DNA of 6,274 bases, taken from positions 1 to 6,274 of the forward strand of contig DFDG01000064.1 in assembly GCA_002367815.1 (NCBI GenBank). The letters are read 5' to 3'. The stretch is from Opitutaceae bacterium UBA3033. GTDB lineage: Bacteria; Verrucomicrobiota; Verrucomicrobiia; Opitutales; Opitutaceae. Made by a program: the position numbers and the translations under genes. The stretch's first letter is position 1, and every line of letters starts with the position of its first letter. Positions 1 through 6,204 of the stretch are shown piece by piece. The notes beneath the pieces are model-generated. The model did no database searches, was not told the DNA's origin, and saw only the letters and a list, made by a program, of their open reading frames with translations.

Positions 1-247
1 CGATGGGCATGAGCAATATCCGGGAAACGCCCACCCCATAACGTCGCGCGGTAAATGAATGCCCCAATTCGTGCAGCACCACACAGGCGAAGAAGGCCAC
101 GACGATGACCAAACTCCAGATTAACCCCGTCCATAGTTCGTCCTGCCAACCTTTATAAGCGACATAGGCCAGGAGCAGGAAAAACGTCCCGTGGATCGAG
201 AGTTGGATTCCTCTGATCTTAAACAAGTGCATTGACCATGATAGCAT
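1..247 (-). CDS. Site-2 protease-like (M50) membrane metalloprotease, N-terminal part
   Basis: Reading the minus strand from the ATG at 247-245 gives 82 open codons that run off the left edge, so the C-terminal part is missing. The N-terminus (FKIRGIQLSIHGTFFLLL from residue 9) is typical of site-2 protease-like peptidases. A first membrane segment covers about residues 18-30. A second, about residues 43-58, leads straight into HELGH at 59-63, followed by S, then ARRYGVGVSRI and LMPI. HExxH supplies two zinc ligands and the catalytic Glu (family knowledge); the third ligand, an Asp in a later membrane segment, lies outside the window. Such enzymes cleave substrates within or near the membrane. 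An in-frame ATG at 232-230 is an alternative start, and neither start has a clear Shine-Dalgarno. The gene diverges from the response regulator across 72 bases. The subfamily (for example CBS-domain type or SpoIVFB-like) cannot be decided from this fragment. Confidence 0.85.
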   Translation of the reverse strand, partial: MLSWSMHLFKIRGIQLSIHGTFFLLLAYVAYKGWQDELWTGLIWSLVIVVAFFACVVLHELGHSFTARRYGVGVSRILLMPI

Positions 248-291
248 GATACCCCAACAAACCCGGAAGTTGCAGTTTCGCCAGTATCAAG

Positions 292-308
292 TTGGCATGA
301 GGCCTGCA
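292..308 (+). promoter_or_regulatory. Candidate sigma-54 (-24/-12) promoter of the response regulator gene
   Basis: TTGGCATGAGGCCTGCA fits the RpoN consensus YTGGCACGRNNNTTGCW with two mismatches: T for C at 298 and C for T at 304. The invariant GG (294-295) and GC (306-307) are separated by exactly 10 bases, as the family requires. Counting from the -12 C at 307, transcription would begin at about 319-320, which is the ATG itself. The transcript would thus be leaderless or nearly so, in agreement with the lack of a Shine-Dalgarno. The downstream gene encodes a sigma-54 activator, so autoregulation is plausible. This rests on a sequence match only; a chance hit remains possible. Confidence 0.45.
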
Positions 309-319
309 CACACCTTCCG

Positions 320-1747
320 ATGACCGATCCCACCTCCACCACTATTCTCCTGATCGACGATGACGCCGAGGTGCGCTATTCCCTGACCCGGGTGCTGACC
401 ACCCAAGGTTACAAGGTGATCGAGGCCGACAGTGGAGAATCCGGCGTGGCTGCCGTTAAAAAAGGACCGGCACCGGATTTGATCTTTCTCGATATTCGGA
501 TGGGTGGAATGGGCGGCATCGAAGCCCTGCAGCATATCCGCTCAACCAATCCGAAACAGTTGGTTATTCTCATGACTGCGTTTGGGACCGCGCAAACCGC
601 CATTGAGGCGATGAAATACGGGGCCTTCGATTACATCATGAAGCCCTTTGATCCGGCGAAGGTGCTCTCGCTGGCGGCTAAAGGCGTGCAGGCGCGGGCG
701 GATATGCAAGCCGTGGGTGACTACAAACCCACGGTGAATCCCGATGATTACCGGGAAGGCATTGTGGGCTCTGCGCCGGTCATGCAGGAAGTGTTCAAGG
801 TGATCGGCCAGGTCACGGCCAGTGACGTCACCGTCATGATTACGGGAGAAAGTGGCACCGGAAAGGAATTGGTGGCCCGTTCCATTTGGAAACATTCCCA
901 TCGCGCCAACAAACCATTCATTGCAGTCAATTGTGCCGCGATTCCTGACAATTTGATCGAGAGTGAGTTGTTTGGTCACGAAAAAGGTTCTTTTACTGGG
1001 GCAACCGTGCAACGCACCGGCAAATTCGAACTATGTGACGGTGGGACGATTTTTCTCGATGAAATTGGCGACATGGCTCTGGCGACTCAGACCAAGATTT
1101 TGCGGGTCCTGCAGCAAGGTGAAATCCAGCGAGTGGGCGGCACCGGCACTTTGAAAGTCGATGTCCGCATCCTCGCGGCTACCAACAAAGACCTCGAAGG
1201 CATGGTCAAAGCCAAGACCTTTCGCGAGGACCTCTATTATCGGCTCAATGTGGTGCGGATCAAGATGCCCCCACTGCGTGAGCGTCAATCTGACATCCCT
1301 CAGATCGTCGATTTCTGTCTGCAAAATCTGGCTAAGGAAAAGAAAACCCGGGTCAGCAAAGTATCCCCGGAAGTGCACGCTCTTTTCGCAAAACACAACT
1401 GGCCGGGCAATGTGCGGGAATTGGAAAACGTGATTTATCGCAGTGCGGTTATCGCTCAGGGCGACGCGATTCTGGTCAAGGATTTGCCGGCCGATCTGGG
1501 TGGTTCGGTTTTGGATGCCGGGGGGGCAGCTCCCGTGGCAATCAAGAGTTTGACCGCTCCAGAACTGACAGTGGAGACCGCTTTGGATTTTCTGCACCTT
1601 GAGTTATCTGCAAGCGACGAGTTGATGCTGCCGGTAGTGCAAAAGGGGCTGGCTCAACGCACCTTCACGGCATTGGGCCATGATGAGGCGGCAACAGCCA
1701 AGCGGCTCGGGCTGACCAAACCTGCGCTGAAAAAACTGCTCAGCTAA
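320..1747 (+). CDS. NtrC-family sigma-54-dependent response regulator
   Basis: This is a 475-residue cytoplasmic transcription activator with the full three-domain layout. The receiver domain (about 1-122) has the acidic residues D13/D14, phosphoacceptor D58, T86 and K108. The AAA+ domain (about 147-380) has Walker A GESGTGKE (176-183), the sigma-54 contact loop GSFTGA (223-228), Walker B TIFLDE (243-248), probable arginine fingers R302 and R308, and NWPGNVREL (360-368). A Fis-type HTH lies at about 447-475. By family knowledge, phosphorylation at D58 drives oligomerisation, and ATP hydrolysis remodels RNA polymerase-sigma-54. Oddities: the usual MP after the phosphoacceptor is MG (61-62), the contact loop has Ser in place of Ala, and the HTH is a loose match. 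No histidine kinase is encoded in the window, so the partner is unknown. The ATG at 320 is chosen because the receiver begins only about eight residues later; no Shine-Dalgarno is seen. The next gene starts 2 bases after the stop. Confidence 0.97.
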   Translation: MTDPTSTTILLIDDDAEVRYSLTRVLTTQGYKVIEADSGESGVAAVKKGPAPDLIFLDIRMGGMGGIEALQHIRSTNPKQLVILMTAFGTAQTAIEAMKYGAFDYIMKPFDPAKVLSLAAKGVQARADMQAVGDYKPTVNPDDYREGIVGSAPVMQEVFKVIGQVTASDVTVMITGESGTGKELVARSIWKHSHRANKPFIAVNCAAIPDNLIESELFGHEKGSFTGATVQRTGKFELCDGGTIFLDEIGDMALATQTKILRVLQQGEIQRVGGTGTLKVDVRILAATNKDLEGMVKAKTFREDLYYRLNVVRIKMPPLRERQSDIPQIVDFCLQNLAKEKKTRVSKVSPEVHALFAKHNWPGNVRELENVIYRSAVIAQGDAILVKDLPADLGGSVLDAGGAAPVAIKSLTAPELTVETALDFLHLELSASDELMLPVVQKGLAQRTFTALGHDEAATAKRLGLTKPALKKLLS

Positions 1748-1749
1748 TC

Positions 1750-3426
1750 ATGCTGCTTCACCCGAAGGCTACGGTCCTTCCGTTTGCTCATCAAGGTCCC
1801 TTCATTACCACGGGGGATGGGGCCGTTTTGTGTTTTGATAAAAAACATGCTCATCGCAGTGTCGATGAAGGAGTGTCTTGGGAATCATTTGCGCTCTTTC
1901 ATGATTCCGGAATTTATGCTCCCTCCACTGAGCGCACGTTGGTGTGCACCCGTGCCGGCACAGTGATTGCGGCATGGGTCAATCTGCAGGAATTGCAGCG
2001 AGGACTCGGCAATAACTGGGGAGGGAGTGACGAGGAATTCGCCCATTGGATTCTGCCTGTTTACGTTTGTCGCAGTCATGATCATGGTCGCACTTGGGAT
2101 GAACCTATCCTGATAAATCGGCCATGGTGCGGCTGTGTGCATTCGATGATACAAACTCGCACGGGCCGCATCGTGCTGGTAGGTCAGGAAATTATTCCGG
2201 CCTGGCGACATGCCACCGTGATGTTTTTTTCGGATGACGATGGTGCCTCTTGGCAACGCAGCAACGTGCTCGATATCGGGGTGGGTGAGCACGATCACGC
2301 CGGGTCTTGTGAGGGAACAGTGATCGAACGGCGAAACGGTGACCTTTATCTGCTGATTAGAAATGAATCCGGTTTTCTATATGAAGCCACTTCACATGAC
2401 GATGGCCTAACCTGGTTGAATTTACAGACCACCACAATTCCCTGCGTCACATGTTGTCCCCAGATGGGTCAACTGTCCGATGCCACGGTGGCTCTGCTTT
2501 GGAATGCGCCACCGCGCTACGATCCGGCTGAACCTGTTTCCCGTGATGAGATGTCCATCGCGATATCCCATGATGAAGGTGTTAGCTGGGGGGCACCGAT
2601 CGTAGTCGCGGCGGATTATGACCGAGAGCGGGAGCTGCCTGAATACATCCGTGCTTCGTATCCTTATCTTTACGAACGCCGCCCTGGCGAATTGTGGATC
2701 ACGGCCATGTATGGCGACGTGCGGATTAAGATCGACCCCAGCAAGCTATCTGCAGGTGAGATTTCGCTACCTCCACTTGTGGTAATGTTTGGTGACTCCA
2801 CCACTGCCCGGCGACCGGGCGAGGTAAAAGCAGTTTATCCGAAACTTGTTCAGCAAAAACTCATTGCCGCAGGCCTGAATCACGTCGTCGCCAATCGCGG
2901 AGTAGGCGGCCACAATACCAGCCAAGCCATGGCTCGGTTTCAATCCGATGTGCTGGCACTACAGCCACAGTTGGTGGTGATCCAATTCGGGCTCAACGAT
3001 GCCGCGGTTGATGTATGGCAGGATCCACCCGCGACAGGGCCACGCGTCGCCCAGGATACCTACATATCAAATTTGCGGCAAATGATCATCCGTCTCAAGA
3101 CGCAGGGAATTCGGACAATTTTGATGACTCCCAATCGCATGTATTGGTCGCCGGCCTTGCTCGAACGCTACAGCAAGCCGCCGTATAATTCTGCCGATCC
3201 GGAAAGTTTCAATCACCTGCATTTGGATGAATATTGCGCCGCGCTTCGTGTTCTTGCTGCCGAAGAAAATATTCCGTTGGTGGATATCAATCAGGTTTAC
3301 CTGGATGCGGATGCACCGCGAAAATTCCTATTGGAGCGGTGCCAACAGCATCCCAACGACCTTGGACATAAACTCGTGGCGGACCTGCTCGCACCGGTTG
3401 TCATTGAATTACTGAAGAAAGCTTAA
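1750..3426 (+). CDS. Fusion of a sialidase-like Asp-box propeller with an SGNH/GDSL hydrolase
   Basis: This 558-residue protein has two domains. Residues about 1-330 form a sialidase/BNR-type beta-propeller with five Asp boxes (SxDxGxxW) at 37-44, 109-116, 161-168, 215-222 and 273-280. A sialidase-like stretch runs through EGTVIER (188-194) and LLIRNESG (201-208), with SYPYLYE further on (303-309). R204 and R325 are candidate triad arginines, but no N-terminal RIP-type motif is visible, so hydrolytic activity is unproven. Residues about 341-558 are an SGNH hydrolase: FGDST with nucleophile S350, NRGVGG (382-387), GLND with N416 (414-417), and HPNDLGH giving D537 and H540. The complete catalytic set argues for an active esterase, perhaps removing acyl groups from a sugar that the propeller binds or cleaves (inference). 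No signal peptide or membrane segment is seen, so it may be cytoplasmic. The gene starts 2 bases after the regulator's stop without a Shine-Dalgarno, suggesting co-transcription and possibly translational coupling. The true substrate is unknown. Confidence 0.93.
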   Translation: MLLHPKATVLPFAHQGPFITTGDGAVLCFDKKHAHRSVDEGVSWESFALFHDSGIYAPSTERTLVCTRAGTVIAAWVNLQELQRGLGNNWGGSDEEFAHWILPVYVCRSHDHGRTWDEPILINRPWCGCVHSMIQTRTGRIVLVGQEIIPAWRHATVMFFSDDDGASWQRSNVLDIGVGEHDHAGSCEGTVIERRNGDLYLLIRNESGFLYEATSHDDGLTWLNLQTTTIPCVTCCPQMGQLSDATVALLWNAPPRYDPAEPVSRDEMSIAISHDEGVSWGAPIVVAADYDRERELPEYIRASYPYLYERRPGELWITAMYGDVRIKIDPSKLSAGEISLPPLVVMFGDSTTARRPGEVKAVYPKLVQQKLIAAGLNHVVANRGVGGHNTSQAMARFQSDVLALQPQLVVIQFGLNDAAVDVWQDPPATGPRVAQDTYISNLRQMIIRLKTQGIRTILMTPNRMYWSPALLERYSKPPYNSADPESFNHLHLDEYCAALRVLAAEENIPLVDINQVYLDADAPRKFLLERCQQHPNDLGHKLVADLLAPVVIELLKKA

Positions 3427-3449
3427 CGGGCTGCTTAACCATCCTGTCC

Positions 3450-4160
3450 TTACGGTAGCTTGATGTAGCGGCGACGGGCTTTGCTCCGGCCGGTGGTCGC
3501 TTTGCGCAGGCTCGGATCACTGTATGATTGATGGCGATAGCCGCGGAGATCGGGATTGGCGGCACACTCAATCTGAAATTTTTGCATGCGATCAAACACC
3601 TCGAGCAATTGGGTGGGCAGGGGATAATTATCGAGACCGGTTTTTTGCAGCACCAATAACAACTCATGGGCCGCCTCCAAAGTGGATAAGCATCCGGCTT
3701 GGGGTTGCTGCTTGATTAAGTAGCGGCTCGGAGCCGTGGGGGTAAACATGATCCGCGACAAACGCTGCAAGGATGGGCTCAAACGCAACATCTTGCGGGC
3801 GCCGCTCCAAGTCGAATCGAGGATGAATACCTGCAGGGGTTTGACGGTTAACGTTTTAGCGAGTGGGGCATCACTTGATAGATTGTGCGCATCGGTGCCG
3901 GGATAAAGCAGCACGCTGTAGTAATGATCATCTGCGATGCACCGCTGGACCGCCACGTGATCGTCAAATTCCTTGCCGACCAAAATTTCACTGTTTGCCA
4001 GACATAGATGCGTCAACCGGCCGGTGTTGGCTTTTTCGCGTTGAAACTCCTTTGGGTGCATCAAAAAGATGAATCGAGTCCGCGTAGACATCGCCTGCAG
4101 TGAATCACACCAACAGTGCTTCTGGGGCCGGAAACAACGATAGCAGGTTAAACGACTCAT
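3450..4160 (-). CDS. tapT: DTW-domain tRNA-uridine aminocarboxypropyltransferase
   Basis: This is a 236-residue cytoplasmic enzyme of the DTW family (E. coli TapT/YfiP, human DTWD1/2), which transfers the 3-amino-3-carboxypropyl group from S-adenosylmethionine to a uridine of tRNA, making acp3U. In order: an N-terminal probable zinc-binding cluster C6-x2-C9-x6-C16-x-C18; HPKEFQREKANTGRL (35-49); YPG (86-88); the signature DSTW at 115-118, the usual D-x-T-W form, followed by GARKM; SRYLIKQQP (145-153); STLEA (159-163). The C-terminal 30 residues are rich in Lys and Arg, suiting RNA contact. The length is normal. The tRNA position modified cannot be told from sequence. Its 3' end converges on the sialidase-SGNH gene with 23 bases between. 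Its 5' end diverges from the MFS gene across 143 bases. There is no clear Shine-Dalgarno. The symbol reflects family membership rather than proven orthology. Confidence 0.94.
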   Translation of the reverse strand: MSRLTCYRCFRPQKHCWCDSLQAMSTRTRFIFLMHPKEFQREKANTGRLTHLCLANSEILVGKEFDDHVAVQRCIADDHYYSVLLYPGTDAHNLSSDAPLAKTLTVKPLQVFILDSTWSGARKMLRLSPSLQRLSRIMFTPTAPSRYLIKQQPQAGCLSTLEAAHELLLVLQKTGLDNYPLPTQLLEVFDRMQKFQIECAANPDLRGYRHQSYSDPSLRKATTGRSKARRRYIKLP

Positions 4161-4294
4161 TGGGTGAAAAGATCAAGAGGGGGTGAAAGTTCAGAAGTGT
4201 AAATGATGATCTCCCAGCATCCCGTATTATCCGCGTTCATATCTTCAGGGTTACCCATTCCCGGGCTCGCTTATTAATAACGCGTCGGAACTGT

Positions 4295-4298
4295 GGAG
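4295..4298 (+). promoter_or_regulatory. Shine-Dalgarno of the MFS transporter gene
   Basis: GGAG lies 5 bases before the ATG at 4304 and fixes that start. It is the only good ribosome binding site in front of a gene in this window; the other starts lack one. Confidence 0.6.
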
Positions 4299-4303
4299 AG
4301 TTT

Positions 4304-5521
4304 ATGCGCGCATTCCTTACGAACCTCATCAGTGACATCAAAGGCCTCGACCGCTCGGTGCATGTGTTGATTATCGGACAATTCATCAACCGATTCGGCA
4401 GTTTCGTCATGCCCTTTCTCGCACTCTATTTGTCCGGAATCGGGATTGGCATGGGCAATGTCGCACTGGTGCTGGGGGTAATGAGTGTGGGCGGCATGTT
4501 TGGACCGATCGTTAGTGGCTACCTGTCTGACGCCATCGGGCGGCGTAATACCATTGTCGTGGCACTCATTAGCGGCGCAATCTCGACTGTGGCGCTCTAT
4601 CATTGCCACACCTTGCCGCAATTTCTGGTGGTGGGCTTTCTGCACGGTTTCTGCGGGTTTCTTTACGGGCCGGCTTCCAATGCTCTGCTCACCGATCTCG
4701 TGCCAGAGGACAAACGCGCCATTGCCTTTGCCTTGATGCGCTTGGCGATCAATGCGGGGTTTGCGGCCGGTCCTGCCGTGGCTGGCCTGCTTTTCACCCG
4801 GGCACCGATGCTCATTTTTTACGGTGATGCCTTTAGCACTTTGGTCTTCGCCGGCTTATCCTTCGCGATGTTGCCCCATGGATTGCGCACCGTGGCAGGT
4901 CGGATTACCTCACCCAAAGTGATCTGGCAAAGTTGGCGGGAAGCCCTGTCCGATATGCTGCGCAATCGCCCCTTTGTCTTTCTCATCCTCTCAACCTTGT
5001 TGATGGAAATCGCGTTTGTGCAGGCCTTCAACGTGCTCGCGATCACCACGACTGGTCGCGGTCTCAGTGCGGCGCAATACGGCGTAGTGATGGCCCTCAA
5101 TGGCGTGTTGATTATCTTTCTTGAAATTCCGCTTAATCAATGGGTTCGCCGCTTTGATCTGCGGCGGGTCCTGGTCATCGGCATTATTCTGGTGGCCGCG
5201 GGCTGCGCCTCATTTGGTGCGATGCGCACCCAACAGGGTTTTTTCATTGGCATGACATTGTTTACCCTCGGCGAAATGTTAGCGCTGCCGATCAGTATGA
5301 GTTATGCCAGCACCCTCGCACCAAAGGCTTATCGGGGCCGCTACTTTGGACTTCGAGGTATTGTCTGGGCGACCGCCGGGTTGATGGGCAGCAGTGGAGT
5401 TTGGTTTTATGGCAAACTCGGTGACCACTGGTGGTATATCGCCGGGGGTATTGGCTTCATGGGTGCGGTGCTTATGTTATATTCCATGCGCTTCAGCGAG
5501 AGACCAAAAGTTTCGGAGTAA
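4304..5521 (+). CDS. MFS transporter, drug:H+ antiporter-like (12 membrane helices)
   Basis: This 405-residue inner-membrane protein is a major facilitator of normal length, with about twelve hydrophobic helices: six before residue 190, a polar central loop at about 188-218, then six more. Motif A is clear between helices 2 and 3 (GYLSDAIGRR, 72-81). Helix 5 holds a motif C-like stretch (NAGFAAGPAVAG, 150-161), which within the superfamily points to proton-coupled antiporters such as the DHA1 multidrug group. A weak motif A echo, QWVRRFDLRR, follows helix 8 in the second half. The substrate cannot be inferred: nothing in the window links it to sugars or to the sialidase-SGNH gene. It diverges from the DTW gene and appears to be transcribed alone, ending in a probable hairpin terminator. 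No convincing sigma-70 promoter was found in the 143-base upstream gap, only an AT-rich TTATTAATAA at 4271-4280. Confidence 0.95.
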   Translation: MRAFLTNLISDIKGLDRSVHVLIIGQFINRFGSFVMPFLALYLSGIGIGMGNVALVLGVMSVGGMFGPIVSGYLSDAIGRRNTIVVALISGAISTVALYHCHTLPQFLVVGFLHGFCGFLYGPASNALLTDLVPEDKRAIAFALMRLAINAGFAAGPAVAGLLFTRAPMLIFYGDAFSTLVFAGLSFAMLPHGLRTVAGRITSPKVIWQSWREALSDMLRNRPFVFLILSTLLMEIAFVQAFNVLAITTTGRGLSAAQYGVVMALNGVLIIFLEIPLNQWVRRFDLRRVLVIGIILVAAGCASFGAMRTQQGFFIGMTLFTLGEMLALPISMSYASTLAPKAYRGRYFGLRGIVWATAGLMGSSGVWFYGKLGDHWWYIAGGIGFMGAVLMLYSMRFSERPKVSE

Positions 5522-5528
5522 AAGCGAG

Positions 5529-5549
5529 AGAGGGAAAGCCGATCCCTCT
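5529..5549. terminator. Intrinsic terminator between convergent genes
   Basis: AGAGGGA (5529-5535) pairs perfectly with TCCCTCT (5543-5549) around a 7-base loop, 8 bases after the MFS stop. On the plus strand it is followed by a pyrimidine-rich, T-biased tract (TCTTATCTTCTCT). On the minus strand it is followed by CTCGCTTTT, so it may also serve the converging membrane-protein gene. The stem is short and the T tract is interrupted, so strength is uncertain. Confidence 0.55.
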
Positions 5550-5565
5550 TCTTATCTTCTCTACG

Positions 5566-5766
5566 TCAAACTTGGACCGGAGGCGCTTCGAGGTTTAGCA
5601 ACGCCTCCTGCACCAATGGGGTGCGGCGACGATAATAGAGTGCGAGTCCCCCTTGATAAATCAGCGTCACGACCATTACCACACCGTAGAATACGTAAAA
5701 TATCAATCGGATCAAGGTGGTGAGCTCCGCGGTATCCACCCCGGCATCCGTCAGAATTTGTTGCAT
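5566..5766 (-). CDS. C-terminal part of a probably frameshifted small membrane protein gene
   Basis: From ATG 5766 this frame gives 66 residues with one clear membrane segment (LIRLIFYVFYGVVMVVTLIYQGGLALYY, about residues 18-45, described here in pieces: LIRLIFYVFYG then VVMVVTLIYQGG) followed by RRR. I do not recognise a function. The frame is open upstream of this ATG, and the stretch SRLGSFDAEFALSNQTPE before it also looks like real protein, meeting the end of the preceding reading frame (6041-5784). The simplest reading is that the two pieces were once one gene of about 155-175 residues with three or four membrane helices, now broken by a -1 shift near 5815-5825. No Shine-Dalgarno precedes ATG 5766, so independent translation is doubtful. 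It ends 44 bases from the MFS stop, on the far side of the shared terminator. Confidence 0.55.
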   Translation of the reverse strand: MQQILTDAGVDTAELTTLIRLIFYVFYGVVMVVTLIYQGGLALYYRRRTPLVQEALLNLEAPPVQV

Positions 5767-5783
5767 CTCCGGTGTCTGGTTGC

Positions 5784-6041
5784 TCAGGGCAAATTCTGCG
5801 TCGAAGCTCCCGAGGCGAGAAGCCGCATCCCGTCGATGTCCTTGCGACGCAATTTGTGATTCCCTTTTATTTCAGTGATACCGCCCCAAAGGACCAAGGC
5901 TCCAATTGCACATCCGAACAAATCGCCAAACAATAGTGAAACAAGCGCGCCCAATCCGGAGATGATAGCGACGCTCCAGCCGTTTATTTTCGAAAGCCGA
6001 AGCACACGCGCGTGAACAGCAGTGGGGGAAGGTTGGGCCAT
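5784..6041 (-). CDS. N-terminal part of a probably frameshifted small membrane protein gene
   Basis: The ATG at 6041 begins MAQPSPTAVHARVLRLSKINGW and opens 85 residues. A longer reading from 6098 adds 19 residues of unconvincing sequence rich in His and Pro. A hydrophobic hairpin follows at about residues 23-54 (SVAIISGLGALVSLLFG, then CAIGALVLWGG), then a charged stretch ITEIKGNHKLRRKDIDGM, ending abruptly in ASGASTQNLP. That tail is low in hydrophobicity and looks like out-of-frame sequence, while another frame over the same bases continues into the membrane protein piece at 5766-5566. I do not recognise the family or a function. There is no clear Shine-Dalgarno. It diverges from the pilin-like gene across 163 bases. 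Confidence 0.6.
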   Translation of the reverse strand: MAQPSPTAVHARVLRLSKINGWSVAIISGLGALVSLLFGDLFGCAIGALVLWGGITEIKGNHKLRRKDIDGMRLLASGASTQNLP

Positions 6042-6127
6042 TTCAAGAGTCTGGTTTTTATTTGGATGGTGGCAATACCCACTTGGGTGACACTGCATTT
6101 CCCGTTCATTCCACGGATTTCACTGCT

Positions 6128-6136
6128 TGCTAAAAT
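6128..6136 (+). promoter_or_regulatory. Possible extended -10 promoter for the pilin-like gene
   Basis: TGCTAAAAT matches the extended -10 form TGnTATAAT with one mismatch in the hexamer (TAAAAT, 6131-6136). It would start transcription near 6143, about 62 bases before the ATG at 6205. No good -35 is present, though extended -10 promoters can lack one. Weak evidence only. Confidence 0.22.
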
Positions 6137-6204
6137 GAAGTTAGAGGCACGCACGGATCATATTTTGACGTGCCATATTCGACCCGGTGGCCTAATTGAA
6201 AAAT

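Noticed and set aside
297..323. Eight-codon ORF MRPAHTFR whose TGA overlaps the regulator's ATG as ATGA, suggesting a coupled leader peptide
   Set aside because: It has no Shine-Dalgarno, lies inside the candidate -24/-12 promoter so would not be transcribed from it, and is short enough to occur by chance.
542..1597. Long minus-strand open frames (542-1012 and 1031-1597) opposite the response regulator gene
   Set aside because: They lie wholly opposite a gene with clear motifs, their translations are His/Arg-rich without recognisable domains, and they look like the usual antisense shadow.
3421..3439. Direct repeat GCTTAAC at 3421-3427 and 3433-3439 between convergent genes
   Set aside because: It is too short and forms no hairpin; the first copy overlaps the stop codon of the hydrolase gene. 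No terminator or attachment site can be supported.
3401..3667. 88-residue cysteine-rich minus-strand frame beginning MSCYWCCKK
   Set aside because: It overlaps the DTW gene in another frame and runs into the end of the hydrolase gene on the other strand; its cysteines come from out-of-frame codons and no independent support exists.
4248..4265. Palindromes GGGTTACCC and CCCGGG in the gap between the DTW and MFS genes as possible operators
   Set aside because: Perfect palindromes of this size are expected by chance and no regulator in the window is linked to either gene.
5866..5875. A-rich tract (ATAAAAGGG on the minus strand) as a programmed -1 frameshift site joining the two membrane-protein pieces
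   Set aside because: It does not fit the X-XXY-YYZ form in the first frame, and a shift there would replace the protein-like stretch NHKLRRKDIDGM with unconvincing sequence; the natural join is nearer 5820.
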